Below, piece after piece: positions 54,458 to 64,000 of a stretch of 64,000 nt of DNA. The translations under genes and the position numbers were made by a program. The notes below the pieces were generated by a model. That model ran no database searches. It saw only the letters and a list, made by a program, of their open reading frames with translations, and had not been told where the DNA came from. The stretch is from contig JARKIP010000065.1 of the NCBI GenBank assembly GCA_029990175.1, positions 1,341,001-1,405,000 on the forward strand, given 5' to 3'. Numbering within the stretch: position 1 is the stretch's first letter; the number at the start of each line of letters is the position of its first letter. Source of the stretch: Petunia secreta (lineage: Eukaryota; Streptophyta; Magnoliopsida; Solanales; Solanaceae).

Positions 54458-55695
54458 GGAATTTTTACAAAAAAAATATGCTTTTGAGAAGTTATTTGCA
54501 AAACATAGCAATATTTTAGCAAAATTACCCAATATAGAGGAAATGAAAAGTTAATTATAAAACATAGCTAAAAATAGCATAATATAGCAATACCTTACAT
54601 TCTTCCTCTCATTTTCCCAATTTCACTGTTCCTCCTCCCTTCCCCAAATCCACTTCCTCCCAGCTTCTTTTAATGGAAGCAGCAGTAAATTCGAGCTGAT
54701 TCTACTGTTGTATCTTGCTGTCTCTCAATTTACCTAGAAAATCAACTGCCTCGTATCTCAGTGTATCTCGGTATATCTCAACTTACACCAGAAAACCAAC
54801 AACCTCGTATCTCGTTGTATCTTAACTTACACCAGAAAACCAACCCTCGTATCTCGCTATATCTCGTTATATCTGTACTGTTTCTGTACAATATCTAACT
54901 GTTTCTGCACCATTTTTGGATTTTTGCACTGTTTCTGCATTGTATCTAAATGTATCTAACTATATTACCATTTTTTGTGTTGTTTCACACTATAAATACC
55001 CAAAATAGACAACAACAAAAAAAAAGGTTTGAAAAGTTAACCCCAACAAGAAAAATAAAGAAATTCAATATCCCCATCATTTGCCCTAAACTGAGTCAAC
55101 CACCCCACCCCTCCTTCCTAGAAAAACCCTAGGAATATCCCCTCATTTCCCACCTTAAATTGATCATCATAGTCAAATTCATACAACTCTATTTTGAATC
55201 TATTCAAAATCCACAAATATGGCATCAGAGATCGAGGTGGTGGAGGAGGTAGAAGAATCGAGAAACGTGGTTGAATCATCAACACCTTCCACGGTGGTCG
55301 TAGAGGAGGAGAGTTTGAGGAACGATATGTATACGGCTGCAGCCTATGATGATATTGAGAAGCTTCAGAGATTGGTCGAAAGCGAGGGTTGTTCTACATA
55401 TATCGGGAAAGAGGACATGACGGGGAGTCTGGAAGTGTAAAATTTCGCTGGAACAGGTGGTCGATGGTGGACGGCGGACGGCGAGGGCAGAAATGGAAAG
55501 GGCGAAGAAAGAGGGTCATGGGTGAAGGTTTAGGGTGGAGGAATTTCAGTGACTATAATTTTTCTGATTGTTCCTCTTTTTCTTTGATGATTGTGAAATG
55601 TGCTAGGAAAAATATTGCTATGTCTTGTAATTTATATAATATTATTATTTTTTTGTAATATAGGGGTGCAAGTATGTATATTTATGTAAAAACTC
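54458..55695 (+). mobile_element. Pack-MULE carrying a TIP1-like first exon
   Basis: Exact 9-bp duplications TATCATAAA flank the block at 54449-54457 and 55696-55704. The left end GGAATTTTTACAAAAAAAAT and the reverse complement of the right end, GAGTTTTTACATAAATATAC, are similar inverted ends. A second inverted match, ACATAGCAATATTTT, lies further in on both sides (about 54503 and 55605-55625). A 9-bp duplication indicates a Mutator-like element. The interior holds host-gene-like sequence and no transposase. An internal tandem repeat with CTCGTATCTCG units lies at about 54740-54870. Confidence 0.82.
55219..55440 (+). pseudogene. Captured first-exon fragment of a TIP1-like ankyrin protein S-acyltransferase
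   Basis: MASEIEVVEEVEESRNVVES, then VVEEESLRNDMYTAAAYDDI and EKLQRLVESEGC match, from memory, the N-terminus of plant TIP1/PAT24-type palmitoyltransferases, including the first ankyrin repeat start. After about residue 59 the similarity stops and the frame ends 14 codons later at 55438-55440. No further ankyrin repeats, DHHC domain or membrane segments follow. Sequence upstream (about 55080-55218) looks like a 5' UTR captured with it. The parent enzyme attaches fatty acids to proteins at membranes. This fragment would encode no enzyme. Confidence 0.72.
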
Positions 55696-55708
55696 TATCA
55701 TAAACTTA

Positions 55709-56795
55709 GGGGTGTCAATGGTTCGGTTCGGTCGGTTATTTTGAAAATTTTATACCATACTAATTTTTCGGTTATTGTAGAATGTATAACTAAAATTTGA
55801 ATTTTCAAAACCGTCTCAATCATATCGGTTTCTCTTCAGTTTCGGTACGGTTTGGTTAATTTTTTAGTTTTTTAAAGAAGAATTATTGACTAAAACTACC
55901 ATTTTTGTCATACAAGACAACAGTGAAAAATAAGTATCACTTTTATTGCAAAACTCATACAGTTCTAATGATTGAATCAAAATAAAAATATTATTACTAA
56001 ACAATATTAGAAATAACAATGATATCATAATCAATTGGATATTTGACAAATTGTGCTCAGAATGATTTATTACAATATGCGGAAGTGAAGTACTTTACAA
56101 TACCTAGTCTCTAGATAATATTATGAAAGAGTGTATGAGAATAAATAAATAAAAAGCTAGACGATTATTTACATTATTTCGACTTTTAAACTCATGTTTC
56201 GTTTACTTTTTCAAAAAGATATTTAATTATGATGTATTGTTCTATACTAAATCAAAGTCCAAAATAAACATAAGTGGACATAAATTTAGTAAGAGATCAA
56301 AATTTACAAGGCGAACGCAAAAAGGGTCCACGAAGACCTTCTACAATAAATTTTGTCACTTCAGCAGGAACTAGATTTTAAGGAATTTAGAGTTTAAAAT
56401 GGTGAAATCAATACACTATTGAAACATATTAGTTTCAACTTTTAGTAGTAGTAATAGTACTATTATGTAGATTGGGATGCTTTTCATTAGTAATTTCACT
56501 CAATGATTAACGATTAAGAAATTTCTACTTTGTTGATTTTTGAATTAATTAAATTATATATATAGTCATACATATAAGTTTCATATATAAAGTATATTTT
56601 ATTCATTAAAATCTATTCGGTTCGGTTCGGTATTTTTCGATTTCTTTTTATAAAATAAAAAACATAACCTAATAATTGGTACGGTTATGACTTTGCATAA
56701 GAACCTACGGTTTTAGTTTAAAGAACCTAAAATTCGGTTCGGTATGGTTTGGTTCGATCGGTTATGTCGATTTTTGAAAAATCATTGACACACCT
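55709..56795. mobile_element. hAT-like non-autonomous element with GGTTCGGT subterminal repeats
   Basis: GGGGTGTCAATGGTTCGG at the left and the reverse complement of the right end (GGTGTGTCAATGATTTTTC) form inverted ends. GGTTCGGTTCGGT-type motifs cluster near both ends (about 55719-55735, 56608-56632 and 56725-56760). Flanks TAAACTTA and CTAAACTA are similar and may be a decayed 8-bp duplication. The interior is AT-rich with no coding frame. Confidence 0.55.
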
Positions 56796-56799
56796 ACCT

Positions 56800-58900
56800 A
56801 AACTACTAAAGTGTTAAGTGTTATGAAGTCAAACTTAAGAGGTATCTGAAATTAGTGTCTTTTTCTTGTTTTCATTTCTTCTCATCATTCTTTAACGAAT
56901 TTTCCAGCAGTTGGACAAGATAATAGTTTTCCTTGTTCTGTTCTCTATCTCTCCCTCTCCCTCTCCCTCTCTCTATATGGAAATGTTTAAATTGGAAGAG
57001 TTATATTTACGATCATCGCGAGAGGACAGGAATATCTTTTATTGCTTCATACCAAAAATAAACACCAAATGTTTTGGAAGGCCTAATTTTAGGATCTTTA
57101 CGAGAGAATCAGTATATTATTTTTCGCTTCTTTACCAAAATTTAGAAACCAAAAGGTGAAAAACATGTGTAGATGAGAAAGAATGCACAATATTGACTAT
57201 GTCAAGTGAAATAAATCTATATACAAATGCGTGACTGTATATGTTTCAACTAATATATCATAATTTGGCTTGAACAAAGATTAAGAATAAAAGAACGATT
57301 TTTGAAATTAGTGGTCTAAACAAGTTATAGTTACTTGTGGTACTATAAAATCATCGCATTAAAGATAAACATAAAAAATATAAAATTAAACTATTTCAAA
57401 TTATGAAGTGTGAATTTTTTTTAAAGATTTAATAAAAAAAGAGTTTAAGTTATATATAAGTATAAAAAAATTTACACAATCAGATAGTTCAGGTAGTTCT
57501 AAAGGTAGATATAATAACTTTCTTGAATAATATTACCCTTTTTTAATGTAATGTAACTATTACTATAATTTAAGATACAAAAATCATTCTAAAAGGCAAG
57601 TAGAATCCTAAATTGTATTCTCTAACCAAAATTATTTTCTTAAATACTCGTACTTACAATCAATGGTCCCTTTTTACAATATTAATTAGCGGAATAAATT
57701 TTGACGTTCTTCATAGAATATTTTCATGAAATTTTCTTATCATCATCCTAAAATCACAATACACATACTGAAAACTTTGCTAGAAGTAATTATTCAAAGC
57801 CTTAAACATTGTGGACAAAAACTTCTTTTGATTTGGCAGAACTGTTTTGTCATGTCTGATTTTAAATTTCTTTTTCTTTAACAGTCTTATAACTTTGCCG
57901 ACAGTTCCACCAATTAAGGTGTTTTGCTTAAGAGTTCCATTTTTTTCTCGTTTACAACTTGCAAGCATTAATAAAGGATTTACTTTTTAATTTGTAGGGA
58001 AGAACTCTACTGATTGAACTTTAATTTATCACGATTGAATATTTAATATTGGAAGCTTTGAATGGACTTCATGATCAGAATCATATGGGATTTGAAGGAG
58101 AAAGAAAGCATAAGGTGGAAGAAGAAGCAAACCACAAAATAATTTGTGAGATTGAGGAAGCCGAAGGACTGGATGGAAAGAGAGAGAAAAATAGTGCTTA
58201 TTTATTAGATAAGAAATAAAAATAAGGAAAAACCTGGTAACTTGCTATAGTAATAGTATGTCAATATTATCTGATGATGTAAATTTTTTTACATACGGAC
58301 GGTGCATAAAACTTAAAATCAATAAAAAATTGTCACTTGTAAATTAAAACAAAGGGGTATTTTATATGGTGTATGCATTTTAGATGTTGAAAATACAACT
58401 CCTAGATTTTCTTGTCAAAACATCAAATAACTAAAATTACATCGCAAAGGACCACAAACATAATACCCCGAAAAATAAAACGTTTTGTTATCTCGTATGT
58501 CTCATTAATTATCTAAACACTTAATTATAATTAATTAGTTTGACTGTTAAGATTTGCAAAAACCCATAACTGAAAGAGGCAACAACTTGTTTGGTTGTCT
58601 GCAGTTTAAAAGGAAATTTGTCAGTCTCAGTTTCAGTATAAAAAAGTATTAGGACATCCTCCACGATGTTCCCTAACTTCGAAGCCTGTCTTCTCTTCTC
58701 TTTGGTCCCACGTTTACACATATTTCTGCATAAGCGAATCTAACATTTTAAGTGTATGGATTTCCGACCATCATTGTTTTTGCTTATTAATTAAATTATA
58801 CAAATCAAGTAAGTTTTTATTGGGTTATGGGTAAATTATTTAAACTAATTATTCGATACTAATAATATGAGACGTGCTAAAGTTATTGGGTCTGCCAAAT
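56800..58900. other. Spacer upstream of the IQD gene
   Basis: No gene was seen in this AT-rich stretch. A dispersed repeat at about 58205-58320 matches 29340-29450. A CT-rich tract lies near 56949-56975. The IQD promoter is expected toward 58900 but no unambiguous TATA box was identified. Confidence 0.5.
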
Positions 58901-58979
58901 TCATGGTTTATCCCATGCTATGCTACCCAGCATTTATTCCTCTAAAAAAGATTTATTCAAAATACCAAAACTACCCCTT

Positions 58980-59276
58980 TTCCGTTATTCTTGTCTTCAT
59001 CAACTACCTCAACGTTTGAACTTTTCCTTGTCCAGGTCCCCCCACCCCCCAAGCCAGAAACACCACCTCCCCCTTCTATTTTATTTTATTTTATTTGAGT
59101 CATATTATTCTTGAAAGCGTGCTCACAAGTTTCTTGTTTTGCTATACATACATATTGTTGTTGTACATTGTTTTCTTGATTTTTTGCCTCTTTTTTTTTT
59201 TTTCCCTCTGGTGGGGACTTGGGGGCTTATAACAAGGAACAGGAAACAGACAAACTTTGTTACATTCAGTTTTCAG
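58980..59276 (+). other. Probable non-coding first exon of the IQD gene
   Basis: The end is set by the donor TTTTCAG|GTAACAT at 59276/59277 and the matching acceptor CTTTTCAG at 60069. The start is approximate. The exon is rich in pyrimidine tracts and C runs, common in plant 5' leaders. A 793-bp leader intron would separate it from the coding exon. Confidence 0.5.
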
Positions 59277-60087
59277 GTAACATATCAAATAATAAAGCAA
59301 ATTGTCTTTCTTTTTATGTTTCATTGTTTGATTTGTTATGTCATATATTTGATGTGATATGCATGGAAATTGTCAATTTTATTTTAAGATGATCTGGCAT
59401 TTTTTAGCCTCTGGATCATGCAAAATGTTGTGGCTAATAAGTTGGAATGTGGTTCACTTTCATTTTCTTGAACCCCTTTTTGGTAAATTTTCTCTATTGC
59501 TGAATTGTTTCATTTTTTCTTTTTCCTCTTGATGTATGCTACTGGAAGTCTAGTTTCTTTTAGTAATCTTTCCGGCCTTTGTCTTATATCTCTGTTTTTG
59601 CCTGATAATGGGGTTTTATATTTGTTTTAAAGATTTTATAACATGTTAAATCTTTAGAGATTTGAATACTTTGGCTAGTTCATTTGCTCAAGAATGAATG
59701 GGTCTAAAGTCTAAACTCATTTCTTGGTCGTGCAGGGAAACTTATGCCTTCATTAAAGTCCCTTTATTTTATGTTCTTCAGCAGTGAATAACAAAAAAAT
59801 GAGGACTTTAGATCTCTCTAGCGTCATGCCTTAGTTTTCAGTTTTCAGTTATGGTACCTTTGTCGAGTATGTGCCAAAACTACTCTAAATTTGTCTCCTT
59901 TTGCTTATATTGTAACTGTGACATTGTTTTTGACTTTTTTGAAGCAGCTTTTGGCATATGCTTCCAACTTGTTGAAACAATTTTTATTTTTCCATATCTC
60001 AATTTATATGAAATCATCAGCCTTTCTCTCCAGAATTGATTTGATACTAAATGTTTTCTTTCTTTTCAGGCTCTCTTCTTCTGTTAG

Positions 60088-60096
60088 ATGCTTTGA
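60088..60096 (+). promoter_or_regulatory. Two-codon upstream ORF directly before the IQD start
   Basis: ATG CTT TGA lies in the leader part of exon 2 and stops one base before the main ATG at 60098. Initiation here would terminate at once and could lower or tune translation of the main frame. Confidence 0.6.
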
Positions 60097-60097
60097 A

Positions 60098-63000
60098 ATG
60101 GGGAAGAAAGGAAGCTGGTTTTCAGCAGTGAGAAAGGCCCTTGGTTCTGGTCACAAAAAGAAAGACAAGGTAATGGATGAATCCAATGCCATTGTATTTC
60201 ACCTTTTGGTATGTCATATTCTGTATTTTCGTGACAACTTTGAAGTGCATTTTGTACCAGAAAAAACAGAAATCTGAAAGATGGTCTGGAAAGCAACAAA
60301 GCGACGAGTTGGATTCTTCAAATACAGAAACTGCATTAGTGAGTCCTCCAACCCCTCCTCCTATAGAGCAGATGAAATTGATGGAAGCTGAGAATGAGCA
60401 GAACAAGCATGCCTATTCTGTAGCTATTGCCACAGCTGTTGCTGCAGAAGCAGCAGTTGCTGCTGCTCAGGCCGCTGCTGAGGTCGTTCGGCTCACAGCT
60501 GCAGCCTGTAATGCAGGTAAATCAAAGGAAGAGATTGCGGCTATAAGAATACAAACAGCTTTTCGAGGATACATGGTAGGATGCCTAACTTCTAATGTAG
60601 TTTAAACTTGCATAACATGACCACGTATTTGGATTTCTTTGTGGCTTTAACATTGGATTACTTGGTTCCAATTTTATACAGGTTGAACTTTTCCTCCTCC
60701 ATTTTCATTTTACAGCTTTTGTTTCTTCTCATCAGTATCTTTCTTCCTCTTTTAATAAGAATCTAGGATTGTTGTTTATCTTCTACTATATAGACTTACC
60801 AGGAGGTTTAATGATGTGCTTTTACTTGGACCTTGGTGATTAGCTTTCGTAGTCTAAAAAGTGCTAAAAGGCTTGGCATATAAGACCATGATTCACCACA
60901 ATTTAGCAACATTGTTCAAAAATCCCTAACTTTTTCGTGGATTATGTGAACTTTATGATTTCATAGCCTTGGTAATGTACAGAACAATTATGCTGGTTTC
61001 TCAAGTTTGTTAAATCTGAATCAGTTCTTGCTCTCATTCTCCCTGGATAACATTGAAAATGGTTTGCAATACACTAACGTGATTCCTATTTTACACAGGC
61101 TAGGAGAGCATTGAGGGCCTTGAGAGGATTAGTGAGGTTGAAGACAATGATTCAAGGGCAATCTGTCAAGCGACAAGCCACGTCCACATTAAGGTGTATG
61201 CAGACTCTAGCTCGTGTTCAATCTCAGGTTCGTGCCAGAAGAATTAGGATGTCAGAGGAGAACCAGACACTCCAGAGACAGCTTCAACAGAAGCATGAGA
61301 AAGAGCAGGAGAAGCTGAAAGCATCTTCTGTAAGTGCCTTTATATTATTCACTGTTTGTTCTCATATGCGTATACCATTTATTTTCAACAAAATCCTCGA
61401 GTTCTACATCATATTTCAGCATCATCTGCCACAAAGTATGAACTTTGCTATGGGTTGTCCCCTTCAATATATCTTCGTTTTCTTTTCTCTTAGAGGTGGT
61501 ATCTTTGTTTCCCAGCAAAGAACTATGTACTTTTTGGTCATGGTTTGTGCCTTTTGGCTAAACTTTTGCATTTTCCAGCAATCTGAAGATGATTGGAATG
61601 ACAGTATACGGTCTAAGGAACAAGTTGAAGCAAACCTCCAGATGAAGCAGGAGGCTTCCATGAGAAGGGAAAGGGCTTTGGCTTATGCATACACACATCA
61701 GGTACATTCTTTTGTTAAGTCCTTTCTTCTATTGTAACAAATTTAATGCTGATATGCCACATACTTTTTCCATAAGCTTTATGGTACTGGTAGGACTAAA
61801 GCTTGCTCTAGAACTAGAAAGAGAGATGCAAAGAACTTGTCCTATTGTTTGTAGCTTTATATGCAACATTTTCCATGTCCTTCATTTTTCATTTCATCAA
61901 AGTAAAGCAGGTTCTGTTGTTTGAAAGTTGAAGATTGCTCTTATACTTACTGTTCTTGTCTAATGTGATTGTATATCAAATTTTGAACTTAGTTTTACCA
62001 TCTATTATTCTCTTACATACAATGGCAATGAATAGTGTCATAGTTGCATATATTTGCTTTTTGGTTTTGTCCTGACATTTTTAATCAGTCAGATACAGAT
62101 GTTTCGGACTTGTCTGGGATGGAGTGTTGATTCAATTGATCTTGGCTAAGTACATACTTACATAGGCAGCACCTCTTAATTTGCCTATAATATTCATATA
62201 GACACCTGAACTAAGGTTGTACCTATTATACTCCTGAACTCGAGCCAAACTGCGCCTATTAGACAAAAGTGCTGACGTGGAAGTTAGTGTATCTTTCTTC
62301 TATCTCCTCTTTGTCGCCACCAACTCCACCTCCATAGGCCACTGTTTCACCACCTCCACCTCCACTGTGCCTCCTCCAAAGCTACCCCTAATATTCCCGT
62401 GTTACATGGTTAAAAAGTTATTGGCAAGTTTGTTGGGTCACCTATGTATTTAGCCATTGATCTTTTATGCAGAAATAGACCATCTTATTAATGAAGTTTA
62501 TAAATTCCAACTTCAAGGATACACTTGTGTTTATTGTCATTTCTCTGTTCCCGCTATACTTTTATTTGTTTAAGTATTTCTGACGTTTTTACTGAAAACA
62601 AGTTAGGATGCACCTCTTGTCTATACTAATGGTTAGTAGAGTAATATTCCCTTGTTACATGGTGTAAAAAAATGTAATATGAAATCATAAACTTTTTACA
62701 ACAGCCAACAAGGAGGAGCCTTTCAAAATCTACAAATCAAACATTCATGGACCCAAATAACCCCCACTGGGGCTGGAGTTGGTTAGAGCGATGGATGGCT
62801 GCGAGACCATGGGAAGATAAAAATGCAATTGATAAAGAACTCAACAGTGACCAGGTCGCTGCAAAAAGTCCAGTAACCCATCCTGCTGCAGTTGGTGCTA
62901 TCGCTCATCATGCTATCCACCTTGACAATACTCCTTCTCCAACCGCTCATAAGCAAAGCCGCCCTTCTAGCCGTCAGTCTCCATCAACACCGCGATCAAA

Positions 63001-63340
63001 AACAGGGAGAATAAGGCAACCAAGCCCCAGGGTAAGTAACGTAGATGATGATTCCAGAAGCGTGACCAGCGCACAGTCAGAGCGCTGCAGGAGGCATAGT
63101 TTTGCAGGTTCATCAATTAGAGATGATGAAAGCCTGGCAAGCTCCCCAGCAGTTCCAAGTTACATGGCAGCAACAGAATCAGCACGGGCCAGGTCACGCT
63201 TACCAAGTCCTTTGGGTTTCGAAAAGAATGGAACACCAGAGAAGGGAACAGTTGGTTCTGCCAAGAAGCGATTGTCTTTTACGGCATCCCCTGGTGGTGG
63301 ACCAAGGAGACATTCTGGTCCGCCAAAGGTAGAAATTTGA
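60098..63340 (+). CDS. IQ67-domain (IQD) calmodulin-binding protein, IQD2-like
   Basis: Five coding exons join in phase 0: 60098-60169, 60261-60575, 61099-61329, 61579-61701 and 62705-63340, giving 458 residues. All introns have GT-AG ends (GTAATG, GTAGGA, GTAAGT, GTACAT). The protein starts MGKKGSWFSAVRKALGSG. An Ala-rich helix precedes the IQ67 domain (residues 114-180), which contains IRIQTAFRGYMARRALR, LVRLKTMIQGQSVKRQATS and CMQTLARVQSQVRARRIRM. The intron after residue 129 falls after 16 codons of IQ67, the hallmark of the family. The C-terminal half has MDPNNPHWGWSWLERWMAAR, RRHSFAGSSIRDDESLASSP and GPPKVEI, as in Arabidopsis IQD2-IQD4. Such proteins bind calmodulin and act as scaffolds at microtubules, plasma membrane or nucleus. 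No stop or frameshift interrupts it, so it looks intact. Confidence 0.92.
62150..62440. repeat. Probable transposon remnant in IQD intron 5
   Basis: The segment with ACACCTGAACTAAGGTTGTA, TATACTCCTGAACTCG and a CCACCTCCACC-rich stretch resembles common non-autonomous plant repeats of the same general style as the MULE-like element at 17384. No clear ends or duplication were found. Confidence 0.4.
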
Positions 63341-63820
63341 AGGGTCTACTAGTACAAGCATCCTAGTGCTGGAGAAGTGAAAGAAGTACTTCAGATAGCA
63401 GAGAAGTCAAGAAGTTAGACTATCAATTTGACTTATCTTTTTCAGAATTGTTTCATGGGAGTGCATATTGAATAAGGGTGAGCAACAACTACAGAGGAGA
63501 AAAATGGAATATAACAGCATTGTAGTTGAGTCTTTTCCCATCTTACTCACCAACATGTTTCTAACCTTATATACATTACTGCATCCAAAGTTTGTGTGCT
63601 AGTGGTCATATGTAGTGTCATTTGCCTTATAGTGATGGTGTTCTGGGGTGTGCTCTTCTTTTGTGTTTCATTTTCTTCTCTTCTTGAGTGCAATATTGAA
63701 AACTCTAGATGTTGTTTGATAATGTCCAGCCATTGTGGTGTTATACATTGTAATCTTGAATCATCTGTGTGTGATAGTACCTTGATATGTTAATATGTGA
63801 AACTTATTGGTCATGCCACT
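63341..63820 (+). other. IQD 3' untranslated region (end approximate)
   Basis: Non-coding sequence follows the TGA at 63338-63340. No strong AATAAA was found, which is common in plants. The end is placed before the CT repeat only by position. Confidence 0.4.
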
Positions 63821-63891
63821 TCTGTTGATTTTATTTTGTCTACTACTATGATTTACTCTGTTCACTTGGGCAACTTTAGTACGTGGTTGAT

Positions 63892-63894
<3 letters not shown>

Positions 63895-63969
<75 letters not shown>
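63895..63969. repeat. (CT)n microsatellite
   Basis: An uninterrupted run of about 37 CT units lies about 550 bp downstream of the IQD stop codon. Confidence 0.97.
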
Positions 63970-63971
<2 letters not shown>

Positions 63972-64000
63972 GAGTTTCAGCTTAACTTGTAAAATCAGGT

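Noticed and set aside
55441..55658. Second captured gene in the Pack-MULE
   Set aside because: The GC-richer stretch could be another capture, but no recognisable protein was seen on either strand.
56911..57159. 82-codon plus-strand frame
   Set aside because: It starts in a CT-rich tract, has no motif and no sign of promoter or conservation.
1..64000. tRNA, rRNA or other structured RNA genes
   Set aside because: None was recognised. Poly-pyrimidine and TATA-like pieces were judged only in the context of the genes listed.

Overview
This is plant nuclear DNA, most likely from a eudicot and probably a Solanaceae species such as Nicotiana. The reasons are spliceosomal introns, an IQD gene of the plant-specific IQ67 family, Tat-lineage and chromovirus-like Ty3/gypsy elements, an RTE-type LINE, Stowaway MITEs and AT-rich spacers. 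The species call is recall-based and not proven. About four fifths of the window is nested transposable elements. One ordinary host gene is visible, at the right end.

Layout. 1-2.99 kb: spacer with a MULE-like element (1062-1903, 9-bp target duplication). 2994-28836: E1, a Tat-type Ty3/gypsy element with 5-bp duplications (CCTAG). It is split by E2 (12590-27649), a 15-kb LTR element with 2.7-kb LTRs and no visible gag or pol. E2 itself holds a MULE-like element (17384-18941) that carries a small ORF. 28.84-30.01 kb: spacer. 30011 to about 42390: E3, a second Tat-type element on the minus strand, truncated inside integrase and split by E4 (32796-40036), a Ty3/gypsy element whose RT has lost its first half. 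42.4-46.0 kb: spacer with Stowaway MITEs, one nested in another. 46026-54457: an RTE-type LINE fragment on the minus strand, split by E5 (46650-53691), another Ty3/gypsy element. 54458-55695: a Pack-MULE carrying the first exon of a TIP1-like gene. 55709-56795: a hAT-like non-autonomous element. 56.8-58.9 kb: spacer. About 58.98-63.8 kb: an apparently intact IQD calmodulin-binding gene, then a CT microsatellite.

Most notable. E1 and E3 carry the same gene antisense to gag-pol. In both copies it has its own TATA box about 130-140 bp upstream of the ATG and four introns at matching positions. Its product would have a globular N-terminal domain, a coiled coil and an acidic tail. E2, an unrelated LTR family, also carries an antisense gene (DUF7745 or plant-mobile-domain-like) with a similar coiled coil and acidic tail. 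The U3 region of E5 holds a cluster of GCGATCGC palindromes next to its TATA box; the other LTR has lost it.

State of the genes. All transposon genes seen here are broken by stops, frameshifts, deletions or insertions. Only the IQD gene reads cleanly through every exon junction. Element boundaries, duplications, splice sites and frames were read by eye. Family names come from memory of motifs and were not confirmed by a search.
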